From: Stenotrophomonas maltophilia
GTDB taxonomy: Bacteria; Pseudomonadota; Gammaproteobacteria; Xanthomonadales; Xanthomonadaceae
Reading direction: 5' to 3'
Assembly: GCF_002799155.1 (NCBI RefSeq)
Contig: NZ_NERD01000002.1
Span: forward strand, 1,612,001 to 1,676,000
DNA: 64,000 bases
Shown: positions 1 through 8,693 of the stretch, one piece after another
Layout: each line of letters opens with the position of its first letter
Numbering within the stretch: the first letter of the stretch is position 1
Notes under the pieces: model-generated
Database searches by the model: none
The model's input: only the letters and a program-made list of their open reading frames with translations
What the model was told of the DNA's origin: nothing
Position numbers and translations under genes: made by a program

Positions 1-78
1 CTGCAGCTCGGGGTTGCCGGCGCCAAGGCGGTCGGGGGCATCGTCGATGCTGACCGGGGGCAGGTTCGGATTCCACAT
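1..78 (-). CDS. Start of an unidentified protein, truncated by the window edge
   Basis: An ATG at position 78 on the minus strand opens a frame that stays open for 26 codons to the window edge. It begins MWNPNLPPVSIDDAPD. It starts only 4 nt after the stop codon of the upstream histidine kinase, so the two are probably co-transcribed and translationally coupled. Kinases of the HisKA_3 type are usually followed by a LuxR-type response regulator. That would be the natural guess, but the visible residues contain no receiver motif and the function stays open. Confidence 0.5.
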   Translation of the reverse strand, partial: MWNPNLPPVSIDDAPDRLGAGNPELQ

Positions 79-82
79 AGGC

Positions 83-2185
83 TCAGTATTCCGGTGAATC
101 GACGGCGGCCATGCTGGCCGCCTGGTAGGGGAGGTGGACGTCGATCAGGGTGCCTTCGCCATGCGCGGATTCAATCCGCACGTGGCCACCGACGCTCTGT
201 GCGCGCTCGCGCATCACGATCAGGCCGAGGCCGCGCGGGCCATCCGGATCGAAGCCCTCGCCATCATCGCGGATCTGCAGGTGCAGGCCGCGTTGGCCGA
301 CATCGCGCAGCTGCAGCAGTACCTGGCTGGCGCGCGCGTGGCGCAGGGCATTGGTGAGGCTTTCCTGGGCGATGCGGAAGCAGGCCTGTTCAATGCTGTT
401 GTCGGGGCGGTGCGGCAGCGGCTCGATCTCGGCCAGTAGCTCCACCGGCGAGGAGCGGAACAGCACCCGCGCCTGCCAGCTCAGCGCCGCCTCCAGGCCC
501 AGTGCATCCAGCTGCGGCGGGCGCAGCAGGGTGGAGATGTCGCGCAACTTGGCCACGGTGGTGTCGGCCAGGCTGACGATCTGCGCCAGGTCTTCGGCAC
601 GGCGCAGCGGGTCATCCTCGTCCTGCGCTGCATAGGCCGACAGCTTGATCGCGGTGATGGCCTGGCCGATGTCATCGTGCAGGTCGCGCGAGATCGCACG
701 ACGCTCATCCTCCTGCAGCGAGAACAGCCGCCCAGCCATCGCCTGCAGCTCGCGGTTGCTGGTTTCCAGCGCGCTGCGGGTGCGTTCGGAATCGCTCAGG
801 TCGCGCACGATCAGCAGCTTGCAGTCGCGGCCGCCGTAACGGACTTCGCCCACCGCCAGGCCGGCATGGAAGCTGCGGCCGTCGGCACGCTGCATGGCCA
901 CTACGCTGCTGTGGCCCGGACCCAGGTGCGGCTGGCCGGCGCGCAGCTGGCTGCGCACCCGCGGCAGGTCTGCGGCAGCGACCAGTGCCGACAGTGGCTC
1001 GCCAAGCAGGGTGTGGCTGCCGTAGCCGAACAGGCCAGCGGCCCAGGCGTTGGCGTACAGCACATGCTCGTCGGAGAGGATCACCACGCCGTCGGGCAGC
1101 ACCCGCACCAGCTCGCGGAACTGTTCCTCGCGCTCGCGCAGAAGGCGCCGCGACTGCTCCCGCTCGGTCACGTCCTGCAGCGTGCCCAGCACGCGGCTGC
1201 GGCCCGCTTCATCGATCCCACTGGCGGCGCGCAGATGCACCATCAGCGCACGGCCGTCCATCGCCAGCAGCGGCAGCAGCACGTCCACCTGCACCGGCTC
1301 ACCGGAGCACAGCTCGGCCAGCAGCTGTTCGGTCTGGCTGGCGGTGGCCGGGTCGGCCGGCACCAGCAGCTCGTCGAAGCGGTGCCAGCGGCGGGCCTCG
1401 GGCGGGCGGCGGCCGAGCAGGCGATAGACCTGGCTGGAATAGCGGCCCAGCCCGGTGGACGGGTCCAGCTCCCAGGCGCCGATGCGGGCCAGTTCATGGG
1501 CCTCCTCCACCCGGGCCAGCGCCTGGTCGCGGCGCAGCTGGGCCAGGTCCTCGGCGGTGCGATCGATGGCGATCAGCAGGCGGGCGTTGTGGCCGTCGTA
1601 GCTGATGGCGTTGGAGCGCAGTTCCATCTGCCGCAGCGAACCGTCGCGCAGCTGCAGTTGCGCCCGCAGGATGCACAGCTCCTCGGGCGCCTCGCGTATT
1701 GCTTCCAGCTTGGTCTGCAGCGCCTGGTCCTGGCCCGGGGGCCACAAGGCATCGATGGTCTGTTCCAGCAGCTCGTCGCGGTCCCAGCCGAAGGTGCTGC
1801 AGGCGGCCGGGTTGGCATCCAGGATCGCCAGCGTGTCCAGGTCATAGACGAGGATCGGGCCGGGGTTGCCCTCGAACATCTGCCGCAGGCGCAGCTCCGA
1901 GGCCTGCTGGCGTGCATGGGTGTGCAGCACGTGTTCGGCCAGCGGACGCAGCAGCAGATACAGCAGGCCCGCGCTGGCCAGGGCGAAGAACGAACCCTTC
2001 AGGCCCTGCCACAGGGCCGCCTGCTGCGGATCGGGCACCAGCGCCTGCACCACGCTGTCGGTGGCGATCATCCATGCAAGTGCCATCACCAGGTAGCTCA
2101 GCACTACCCGCCGTCGGTCACGGCTCAGCGCCTGCGCCATCCGTGGGTCGGGAACTGGAGCGTTGCCGGTCGGTTCTGCGGGCAT
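83..2185 (-). CDS. PAS-domain sensor histidine kinase, HisKA_3 (NarL/DegS) type
   Basis: Membrane sensor kinase of 700 residues. Two hydrophobic segments near residues 28-45 and 65-82 anchor it. They are followed by three PAS-like modules (about 100-220, 225-345 and 350-470), one starting EGNPGPILVYDLDTLAILDAN. The dimerisation/phosphoacceptor helix has the HisKA_3 signature RRAISRDLHDDIGQ, with the phosphorylated His in DLHDD. The C-terminal HATPase has DDGEGFDP and GLGLIVMRERA. Such kinases phosphorylate LuxR-family regulators; the partner is probably the gene that follows 4 nt downstream. The stimulus is unknown: the periplasmic loop is very short, so sensing is probably through the membrane or cytoplasmic PAS domains. 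Confidence 0.9.
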   Translation of the reverse strand: MPAEPTGNAPVPDPRMAQALSRDRRRVVLSYLVMALAWMIATDSVVQALVPDPQQAALWQGLKGSFFALASAGLLYLLLRPLAEHVLHTHARQQASELRLRQMFEGNPGPILVYDLDTLAILDANPAACSTFGWDRDELLEQTIDALWPPGQDQALQTKLEAIREAPEELCILRAQLQLRDGSLRQMELRSNAISYDGHNARLLIAIDRTAEDLAQLRRDQALARVEEAHELARIGAWELDPSTGLGRYSSQVYRLLGRRPPEARRWHRFDELLVPADPATASQTEQLLAELCSGEPVQVDVLLPLLAMDGRALMVHLRAASGIDEAGRSRVLGTLQDVTEREQSRRLLREREEQFRELVRVLPDGVVILSDEHVLYANAWAAGLFGYGSHTLLGEPLSALVAAADLPRVRSQLRAGQPHLGPGHSSVVAMQRADGRSFHAGLAVGEVRYGGRDCKLLIVRDLSDSERTRSALETSNRELQAMAGRLFSLQEDERRAISRDLHDDIGQAITAIKLSAYAAQDEDDPLRRAEDLAQIVSLADTTVAKLRDISTLLRPPQLDALGLEAALSWQARVLFRSSPVELLAEIEPLPHRPDNSIEQACFRIAQESLTNALRHARASQVLLQLRDVGQRGLHLQIRDDGEGFDPDGPRGLGLIVMRERAQSVGGHVRIESAHGEGTLIDVHLPYQAASMAAVDSPEY

Positions 2186-2315
2186 GGACGGGGTGGGTGA
2201 AAGGGGCGCCGGTCATCTTACCCCGCAGCGCGCCGTGACCACTCAATTATCCGCCGCAGGCGCCGTTAACCACTGCGTGCCCCGCTGACGGGCGTGTCAT
2301 CCGGAGCAAGATCGC

Positions 2316-5075
2316 GTGGACCAAGGGATCATCGCCAGCCTGCTGCAGCACCCGCTTGCGTCGGCGCTGGTCATCGTCGACCGCACGGGCCGCCCGCTGG
2401 CGGCCAATCCCGCTGCGCGCGAGCATGGCCTGCCGGCTACCGTAGCTGCGTATGCCCCGATGCTGGAAGATCTGCGCCTGTTGGCCGCTGATGGCGGCAT
2501 CGTGGCCTGCACGCTGCCAGGTGGCCCGCGCGGGCACTACGACGGCCATCTGCGCGCCGTGCACGACGGCGCCGGCAATCTGCTGGCGTTCACCCTGAGC
2601 GTTCCCGAGCCGGTACCGGTCGACGGTGGCGGGCGTTGGGAGCTGGCACTGGACAGCGCCGGGCACAGCCTGTGGGACTGGGACATCCCCAGTGACCGCG
2701 TGGCGCGCACGCCGGCGCTGGGCGACGAGACCGCCACCGAAATGCTGTCGCGCGTGCACGGCGAGGACATCGCCCAGGTGCGCGCCGCGCTGGAGGAGCA
2801 CCTGCGAGGGCGAAGCGAGCAGTACAGCGCTCAGTTCCGCTTCCGCCAAGCCGACGGGCAGTGGCGCTGGGTGTTGGATCGCGGCCGCGTGGTCGCGCGC
2901 ACCGCCGACGGCCAGCCATTGCGCATGGTGGGTACACATACCGATATCGAGCAGCAGAAGCAGCTTGAATCGCTGCTGCAGGAACAACAGCTGCACCTGA
3001 GCGAGGCCCAGCGCATCGCCAGCATGGGCAGCTGGTCGTTCGATCCCAACAGCGGACACTTCTGGTGGTCGCCGGAACTGCGCTCGCTGCTGGCGCTGGG
3101 GCAGGGCGCCGTGCCCGGCCAGCGGCGCTGGCTGAAGCAGCTGCACCCGCGTTCCCGGGGTGCGCTGCGCGCGGCATGGCGGCGCCTGTGGCGTGACGGC
3201 CGTGCCGCCAATCTCGAGCTGGAGCTGACCCGCGGCCATGAACCTTCGCAGCATCTGCGCCTGTGGATGCAGCCGCTGCTGGACATGGACGGGCAGCCCA
3301 AGCGCCTGCTCGGCCAGGTGCAGAACATCACCGAGCAGCATCAGACCGACGCGTTGATCCGCTGGCGCACCGAGCTGCTCAACCGGGTTTCCGCGCTGGG
3401 CCGCATCGGCGGCTGCGAGATCGAAGTGCAGACCCGGCACATGCAGTGGACCGAGGAGTGCTATCGCATCCACGGCCTGCGCAAGGAACCGATCACGCTG
3501 GATCAAGCGCTGGCGCTGTACACCGAGGATTCGCGCCTCGCCTTCGAGGCGGCGCTGGGCCGGATCGCCGCAGGTGGACTGCCCGAGCAGCTGGACCTGT
3601 GCTTCTACCGCCAGTCCGGCCTGCGCGTGTGGGTGCAGGTACTGATCGAGCTGGACCGTCGCGATGGCCTGCCGCCGCGCTTCGTGGTGCTGTTCCGTGA
3701 CATCACCCGCGAGCGCGAGGCCAACGAGCGCATCGAGCTGCTGGCCCACTACGACCTGCTGACCGGCCTGCCCAACCGCGTGCTGCTCGGCGAGCAGACC
3801 GCAGAGGCGATCGAGGAGGCGCGCGACCGCGGCACCTCGCTGGCGATGCTGTTCATCGACCTGGACGGCTTCAAGACCATCAACGACAGCTTCGGCCATG
3901 CCACCGGCGATGCGCTGCTGAAGGCCGCCGCCACGCGGCTGCACCAGAACCTGCGCAACAACGACCTGTTCGGCCGCTTCAGCGGTGACGAGTTCATCGT
4001 GGTGCTGCGTGACCTGGCCGAGCCGGAAGACGCGGGGCATGTCGCCCGCAAGCTGATCGCCTCGCTGGCCGAGCCGCTGCGCCGTGGCGAGACCACCTTG
4101 AAGGTCGGCGCCAGTGTCGGCATCGCGATGCTGGGTGATGCCCAGACCGACTTCGATTCACTGCTGCGCGCCGCCGACGCCGCGATGTACGCGGCCAAAG
4201 AAGCGGGGCGCAACACCTACCAGTACTACAGCCAGGACGCGCTGGCCCGCATCCAGCGCAGGCTGGAGCTGGAGCACGCCCTGCACGGGGCGATCGAGCG
4301 CGAAGAATTCAGCCTGGCCTACCAGCCGTTGCTGCACGCCCACCAGGGCGAGCCGCCCGCGATTGAAGCGCTGCTGCGCTGGCATCGGCCCGGCATCGGC
4401 TACTGCAGCCCGGCCGAGTTCATCCCGATTGCCGAAAAATGCGGCGAAATCGTGCGCATCGGCGACTGGGTGCTGAATGAAGCCTGCCGCCAGGCGACCG
4501 CCTGGGACCGTGCTGGACTACATTTCGACCGAATCGCGGTCAATGTATCGGCGGTGCAGCTGCGCGACCGCGGGTTCGCCGAACGGGTGATCGAGATCTG
4601 CCATGCCCACGGCTGGCCGCCGCAGCGGCTGGAGTTGGAGCTGACCGAGTCGGCGCTGATCCGCGACACCGACATCCTGCGCCATTGCTTCGACGTGCTG
4701 GAACGGCACGGCGTACCGCTCGCGGTGGATGACTTCGGTACTGGCTTCTCCAACCTCAATTACCTCAACCGCTTCCCGGTGGGGCGCCTGAAGATCGACC
4801 GCAGTTTCGTGCAGGGCATGCTGCATGATTCGGGCACGGCCGAAGTCACCCAGGCGATCGTGCACCTGGGCCACGCGCTGGGCATGAAGGTGGTGGCCGA
4901 AGGTGTGGAAACGCACCAGGAAGAAGACATGCTGCGCCGCCAGGGCTGCGACGAAATCCAGGGCTACCTGTACTCGCGGCCGCTCAGCCCGCGCGACCTG
5001 GCACAGTGGCTGCGCCAGCAGCACCCGGCACCGGTGCGCACCGACGCCAGCAGCGAAGCGGTGCTGGTGCGCTGA
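2316..5075 (+). CDS. PAS/GGDEF/EAL cyclic-di-GMP turnover protein
   Basis: A 919-residue cytoplasmic protein with GTG start, preceded by a GGAG-containing Shine-Dalgarno at 2303-2306. The N-terminal half holds about four PAS-type modules. A GGDEF domain follows (about 470-635), beginning HYDLLTGLPNR, with active-site loop SGDEF, a G-to-S variant often still catalytic. The EAL domain (about 650-905) has EALLRW, the NVSAVQL segment, ELTESALI, the metal-site pair in DDFGTGFSNL, the lysine in LKIDRSFV and EGVET. All expected phosphodiesterase residues appear present. It probably degrades c-di-GMP, with possible synthesis, under PAS control. It diverges from the kinase at 83-2185 across a 130-bp promoter region. 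Confidence 0.93.
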   Translation: MDQGIIASLLQHPLASALVIVDRTGRPLAANPAAREHGLPATVAAYAPMLEDLRLLAADGGIVACTLPGGPRGHYDGHLRAVHDGAGNLLAFTLSVPEPVPVDGGGRWELALDSAGHSLWDWDIPSDRVARTPALGDETATEMLSRVHGEDIAQVRAALEEHLRGRSEQYSAQFRFRQADGQWRWVLDRGRVVARTADGQPLRMVGTHTDIEQQKQLESLLQEQQLHLSEAQRIASMGSWSFDPNSGHFWWSPELRSLLALGQGAVPGQRRWLKQLHPRSRGALRAAWRRLWRDGRAANLELELTRGHEPSQHLRLWMQPLLDMDGQPKRLLGQVQNITEQHQTDALIRWRTELLNRVSALGRIGGCEIEVQTRHMQWTEECYRIHGLRKEPITLDQALALYTEDSRLAFEAALGRIAAGGLPEQLDLCFYRQSGLRVWVQVLIELDRRDGLPPRFVVLFRDITREREANERIELLAHYDLLTGLPNRVLLGEQTAEAIEEARDRGTSLAMLFIDLDGFKTINDSFGHATGDALLKAAATRLHQNLRNNDLFGRFSGDEFIVVLRDLAEPEDAGHVARKLIASLAEPLRRGETTLKVGASVGIAMLGDAQTDFDSLLRAADAAMYAAKEAGRNTYQYYSQDALARIQRRLELEHALHGAIEREEFSLAYQPLLHAHQGEPPAIEALLRWHRPGIGYCSPAEFIPIAEKCGEIVRIGDWVLNEACRQATAWDRAGLHFDRIAVNVSAVQLRDRGFAERVIEICHAHGWPPQRLELELTESALIRDTDILRHCFDVLERHGVPLAVDDFGTGFSNLNYLNRFPVGRLKIDRSFVQGMLHDSGTAEVTQAIVHLGHALGMKVVAEGVETHQEEDMLRRQGCDEIQGYLYSRPLSPRDLAQWLRQQHPAPVRTDASSEAVLVR

Positions 5076-5088
5076 CAGCCCGACGCTG

Positions 5089-5188
5089 GTGTAGTCCAGC
5101 TCTGGTGGGTGCCGACTCCGGTGGGTGCCGACCGTTGGTCGGCACGGATGCCCGCACGCGCGATCATCCACGCAGGGCGTGGATCTAC
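5089..5188. repeat. Cluster of SMAG-type palindromic repeats
   Basis: At least two clear inverted repeats. GTGCCGACC and GGTCGGCAC flank a 3-nt loop at 5125-5145, and ATCCACGC and GCGTGGAT flank AGG at 5166-5184. The second is followed by CTAC, the reverse complement of the GTAG head typical of Stenotrophomonas SMAG elements. A weaker GTAG-headed CCAG/CTGG copy starts near 5092. The cluster sits between convergent gene ends and may act as a transcriptional or mRNA 3' boundary. The last copy overlaps the stop of the following minus-strand gene. Confidence 0.75.
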
Positions 5189-5691
5189 CTGGGAAACTCC
5201 GCCTTCAACTGCATGCGCAGGGCCTCGACGATGGCCGCATAGCGCCGCTTCTGGACCAGATAGCTGGCCAGGAACAGCGGCAGTACCAGCAGCATCGGCG
5301 CCACCATCGGGCGCACCGCCGCCAGCGGAAACAGCAGCAGCGACAGGATCGCCACGAACCAGCTGCACAGGCCCATCACCCGCACCTCGTGCCGTCGCGC
5401 GTTGAGTACGATGCGACCGCGCGTCACCGGGAAGTAGCGCAGGCCGAAGCTCGGCGCGAAGCTCTCGCGGAACGCCATGCTGCCATCGGGCAGCGCATGG
5501 AAGGCCAGTCGCAGCCAATTGTCCTGCGGCAGGTCACGTTCCAGGCTGCCCAGCGAGAGGCGGGCCTGCATGGCCGGTGACGCCGCGATGCGTTCGTTGA
5601 ACAGGGTGATGCCCCGGCTGAAATAGCCGGCCACCCAAGCCATCAAAAGGACGGTCTCCAACAGCAGGAGTGCGATCAGGACGATGGCCAT
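5185..5691 (-). CDS. Small inner-membrane protein, function unknown
   Basis: A 168-residue protein starting at MAIVLIALLLLETVLL. An upstream in-frame ATG at 5718 would add nine non-hydrophobic residues. There is an N-terminal transmembrane helix (about 2-22), a soluble loop of about 80 residues, then two hydrophobic segments (CSWFVAILSLLLFPLAAV and APMLLVLPLFLASYLV). The C-terminal tail is charged. I do not recognise the family. The end of the gene lies in a SMAG repeat (stop at 5185), so the last few residues may vary between strains. Confidence 0.65.
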   Translation of the reverse strand: MAIVLIALLLLETVLLMAWVAGYFSRGITLFNERIAASPAMQARLSLGSLERDLPQDNWLRLAFHALPDGSMAFRESFAPSFGLRYFPVTRGRIVLNARRHEVRVMGLCSWFVAILSLLLFPLAAVRPMVAPMLLVLPLFLASYLVQKRRYAAIVEALRMQLKAEFPR

Positions 5692-5799
5692 CGGTCTCCC
5701 ATGGACGGGACCGGGCAATCATGCCGTGGGCGGCCGTGGCCGGCCCCGCGGGGGGCGAGTCCGTGCAGCAGGTCATGCGTTTCTCGGGATCGACTTGGG

Positions 5800-6264
5800 T
5801 CAACCTTCTTCGGCGAGATCGCTTAGGTCCAGGATCTGCGAATCAACGCTACTGGCTACGATGCTTCTGATCAGCCCCGGGCGGCGGCGAAGCGAGTAGG
5901 CGCGAATCGCATGGATGGGACTGAATTCACACAGGGGGGAGCGTGAGTGCCCCATGATGACGGGCCTGTTGAAGTGGATGTCCTTAGGGTCATCAAGTGG
6001 CAGGGCCCACTTCCCACCGTATACCAGCCTGACGGTCTCCCCTAGATATCGGGCGAACACGACCCTCAGAGAGTCCCGCTCGTCCTCAGACAGCGTGGCT
6101 GCCATCAAGTCATGGAGGCGTTCCAGCCTGTCGAGGCTTTCGGGGCTGCCATCCAGTTCAATGCCATGCGTTTGAGCCTGCGCGACCAGCCATTCTATCT
6201 GGCCGTCCATCAGCACAAGGAATTGCTCAAAAGCCTCGCGGGCTTCTTCCAGATTGAACGTCAT
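5800..6264 (-). CDS. Hypothetical acidic cytoplasmic protein, low GC
   Basis: A 154-residue protein without signal peptide or membrane segment, beginning MTFNLEEAREAFEQFLVLMD. It has an acidic helical N-terminal half, then a beta-rich core (YLGETVRLVYGGKWALPLDD). The layout, a GxYLGE-like strand and a short PVIMG segment followed by FSPIHAIRAY, resembles small immunity-like proteins, but I cannot assign a family. Base composition is clearly lower in GC than its neighbours, which suggests recent acquisition. It stands alone between two repeat-rich spacers. Confidence 0.7.
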   Translation of the reverse strand: MTFNLEEAREAFEQFLVLMDGQIEWLVAQAQTHGIELDGSPESLDRLERLHDLMAATLSEDERDSLRVVFARYLGETVRLVYGGKWALPLDDPKDIHFNRPVIMGHSRSPLCEFSPIHAIRAYSLRRRPGLIRSIVASSVDSQILDLSDLAEEG

Positions 6265-6379
6265 GCGGAGGCCAGGGAGACAGGGGGAGTGGGCAGTGTG
6301 TCCTCGTCCCCTTCCTCAGGCTATGCAACAAATCCTAAAAGGCGACAGGCAAAGCAGAGGTGCAGATATCGCGGCGGCC

Positions 6380-6402
6380 ATCCACGCATGGCGTGGATCT
6401 AT
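6380..6402 (-). repeat. SMAG-type repeat overlapping a gene end
   Basis: ATCCACGC, a 3-nt ATG loop, then GCGTGGAT and CTAT. This is the same palindrome family as at 5166 and 39646, with the head degenerated from GTAG to ATAG on the minus strand. The TAG in that head is the stop codon of the small gene at 6399-6614, so the repeat has become part of the coding end. Confidence 0.7.
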
Positions 6403-6614
6403 TTCAACGCTTCCCCATCCAGCCCCAGGTCCCACGCCAGTCCCAGCAGCGCCTCATCCGCCCGTGACGGGCCAGGCCGCGCATCCGCCAGTTGCTGCAG
6501 CTCGCGGATCTCCTCGCGTGCCACCTCTTCCAGCTGCTGCAGCTGCTCACGCACGCTCGCGTTGCGCGGGCGCTCGGTGTCGGCAAAGGAGGGCAAGGTG
6601 CGGATCAGGGTCAT
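6399..6614 (-). CDS. Small hypothetical protein (71 aa)
   Basis: The frame from ATG 6614 gives MTLIRTLPSFADTERPRNAS, then a glutamine/glutamate-rich helix (VREQLQQLEEVAREEIRELQQL) predicted as coiled coil, then an aspartate-rich tail. It lies about 100 nt downstream of the chemoreceptor gene on the same strand and could be in its transcript. Amphipathic periodicity and acidic composition support it being real. There is no recognised family and no strong Shine-Dalgarno. Confidence 0.5.
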   Translation of the reverse strand: MTLIRTLPSFADTERPRNASVREQLQQLEEVAREEIRELQQLADARPGPSRADEALLGLAWDLGLDGEALK

Positions 6615-6712
6615 GGTGCGCTTGCAGGATGCATCCAAAGGCGGGTCACACGCAAAGGCCCCGGCAGAACCGGGGCCTCGCACGCTGCCGGCAGCGGCAG
6701 CGGACATCAGGA

Positions 6713-7903
6713 TCAGAACAGCTCGACCGTGCCAGCACCCATGCTCTGCTGGGCAACCGGCTTGTGCGGCGGGCGTTCCCATTCGCTGCGCAGTTCGCGC
6801 AGGCGGTTGCCGGTGCGCTGCAGGGCGGTGGCGATCTCTTCGTCGAACACGCCGCCATTGCGGTGCAGCAGTTCCTGCAGGGCCACCGCCTCGCGGTTGA
6901 TCGCGGTCAGGCGATCCAGGTGGGTGTGCACGCCGCCCAGCGCCTGGGTGGCGATGTCTTCGAACTGCAGGGCGCGCACGGCCTCGGCCACGCTGCCATC
7001 GATCGAACGGGCGCACTCGGAGACTTCGCGCATGCCGTCGCCCAGCGAGGCATTGATCTGGGCCACGTTGTCGAGCATCGCGGCCGCTTCCTGGCGCGCT
7101 TCACGGGAACGGTCCATGTCACGCGAGGCCATGTGCGAAACCGTCTCGCGGACCTTGGCGATGGCGTCCTTGGAACTGTGCGCCAGCTTGCGGATCTGCT
7201 CGTTGAACGTGGTCGAGCGTTCGGACAGGTTGCGCACTTCGTCGGCGACCACCGCGAAGCCACGACCGGCTTCACCGGCACGCGCAGCTTCGATGGCAGC
7301 GTTCAGTGCCAGCAGGTTGGTCTGGTCGGCGATCGACTTGACGTCTTCCAGCAGCGCGAAAATGCCGTCCAGGTGTTGCGCCATCTGGTCGATGTGCTGC
7401 ACGGTGGTGCTGCTCTGGCCGCTCACCTGTTCCAGCGCTTCCACCAGCTGTTCCATGCGGTGGCTGGCGTGCTGGGCGAAACGGGCAACGTCGAGGCCGG
7501 CATTGCCTTCATCACCGGCGCGGTCGACGATGCGCGACAGGGCCTGGCTCTGCTGGCGCGACTTGCGGTTCATCGCATCGAAGCTGCCGCCGAGGCTGGA
7601 AACCGCCTGGCGGATCAGGTCACGGGCGCGTTCCACTTCGCCACGCGAACCGTCGATCTCGTTGCCGACGAAGTTGCGCAGTTCGGTCAGCAGCTGGTCC
7701 TGCTCGCGCAGGACACGGGCATGTTCCGGGGAACGATGCGCCTGGGCGCGGGTGGTCCACCACGCAAAGCCGAGCCAGCTCAGCGTCATCGTGGTCAGGA
7801 TCGCCCAGCGCAGGGCGGCCGGCCATTCGAAACCGATGGCGAAGGGGAGCAGCAGGGTCAGAGCCAGGGGGGCGGCCAGACGGATGAAAATGCGTGAGTA
7901 CAT
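6713..7903 (-). CDS. Methyl-accepting chemotaxis protein without a periplasmic sensor domain
   Basis: About 396 residues from the ATG of MYSRIFIRL; an upstream in-frame GTG at 7924 adds seven residues. Two closely spaced hydrophobic helices (about 8-24 and 33-50) form a hairpin with almost no periplasmic loop. The rest is a cytoplasmic coiled coil with the highly conserved receptor tip: [20 protein letters not shown] followed by VADEVRNL. It therefore signals to CheA/CheW but probably senses an internal or membrane-derived cue. The C-terminus ([12 protein letters not shown]) lacks an NWETF-type CheR-binding pentapeptide. No chemotaxis partners lie in the window. Confidence 0.9.
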   Translation of the reverse strand: MYSRIFIRLAAPLALTLLLPFAIGFEWPAALRWAILTTMTLSWLGFAWWTTRAQAHRSPEHARVLREQDQLLTELRNFVGNEIDGSRGEVERARDLIRQAVSSLGGSFDAMNRKSRQQSQALSRIVDRAGDEGNAGLDVARFAQHASHRMEQLVEALEQVSGQSSTTVQHIDQMAQHLDGIFALLEDVKSIADQTNLLALNAAIEAARAGEAGRGFAVVADEVRNLSERSTTFNEQIRKLAHSSKDAIAKVRETVSHMASRDMDRSREARQEAAAMLDNVAQINASLGDGMREVSECARSIDGSVAEAVRALQFEDIATQALGGVHTHLDRLTAINREAVALQELLHRNGGVFDEEIATALQRTGNRLRELRSEWERPPHKPVAQQSMGAGTVELF

Positions 7904-7989
7904 GGACGTTCTCGGGAGGTGCACGGAGGATGTATCGGCCGTACCCCCTTTCTCTTTAACGTCGATGTGCCTCGAAGTGCATTCTGAAT

Positions 7990-8071
7990 GCGCCGGTTTT
8001 CCGGCGCTGCCGGGCGATTCGGGGTCAGGCGGGGTCGGATCCCTTTTCCACGGGAAAGGGGCTCTGACCCC
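7990..8071. repeat. Two hairpins, including a GGGGTC-type long inverted repeat
   Basis: GCGCCGG and CCGGCGC flank a TTTT loop at about 7991-8008. At 8031-8071 a long imperfect palindrome starts GGGGTCGGATCCCTTTTCC and ends GGCTCTGACCCC. The second element is the same family as the perfect 19-bp inverted repeat at 37146-37186. Both elements lie just downstream of hflD (stop at 8079) and probably define the 3' end of the ybjN-like/nudJ/mnmA/hflD transcript. Confidence 0.7.
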
Positions 8072-8078
8072 ATGGGGC

Positions 8079-8693
8079 TCACGCCAGCTGCCGGTCCACA
8101 GCCTCGATCATCGCCTTGCGGCTGAACAGGAAGTCCCAGTAGCTGCCCCCCAGCTGGCGCCACAGCACCGCCGAACGCACCGCAGCCAGCAGCAGGGCGC
8201 GGATCTCGGCGACCACGCCGGCCTGGCCCAGGTAGTGCGGGTTGCCCTGGACCATCACCCGCGGCTTCAGGTGGCTGATGGTGTCGGCGTACAGGCCGCC
8301 CAGGTTGGCCAGCACGTCCGGGTGACCGCTGTCGCCCAGTTCGGTGGCCTGGCGCTGGGCGCGCTCGATGCCCGAGGCGACCTTGTTCACGGTGGCGCCG
8401 TCCTGCACGAAGCGCCGCTCCAGCTGCAGTACCGACAGGGCCAGCTTGGGCAGGATCGGGTCCTGGCCCTGGCTGCGGAAGTAGTTGTGCAGCAGGCGCA
8501 GGCCGGCCTTCAGTGCATGGCGGTCACCGAACACCTCCTGCGGCGAGGACGCGTCAACGCGGAATACGCTGTCCACGGCAGTGCGCACGGCGGCGGCGTC
8601 GGAATGGCCGGTATCGGCGATACGGCGTACCTGCTGCAGGGCCTGGGCAATGCCGGCCAGGGCCAGGACGCGGTCGTCGACAGTGAAACTCAT
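8079..8693 (-). CDS. hflD: HflD family protein (lysogenization regulator homologue)
   Basis: A 204-residue, mostly helical protein matching HflD/YcfC in length (E. coli about 213) and context. Typical segments are [17 protein letters not shown] near the start, [14 protein letters not shown] in the middle, and [20 protein letters not shown] plus [11 protein letters not shown] near the end. In E. coli HflD associates with the membrane and antagonises phage lambda CII; its role in hosts without lambda is unclear. Its start overlaps the mnmA stop by 4 nt, so the two are translationally coupled. E. coli has purB next; here a chemoreceptor follows instead. Confidence 0.93.
   Translation of the reverse strand: MSFTVDDRVLALAGIAQALQQVRRIADTGHSDAAAVRTAVDSVFRVDASSPQEVFGDRHALKAGLRLLHNYFRSQGQDPILPKLALSVLQLERRFVQDGATVNKVASGIERAQRQATELGDSGHPDVLANLGGLYADTISHLKPRVMVQGNPHYLGQAGVVAEIRALLLAAVRSAVLWRQLGGSYWDFLFSRKAMIEAVDRQLA

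Noticed and set aside
6631..6638. GCATCCAA near 6.6 kb as a further ECF -35
   Set aside because: After 16 nt the sequence is AAGGCC, not TA-rich, and it faces no gene in that direction. Chance match.
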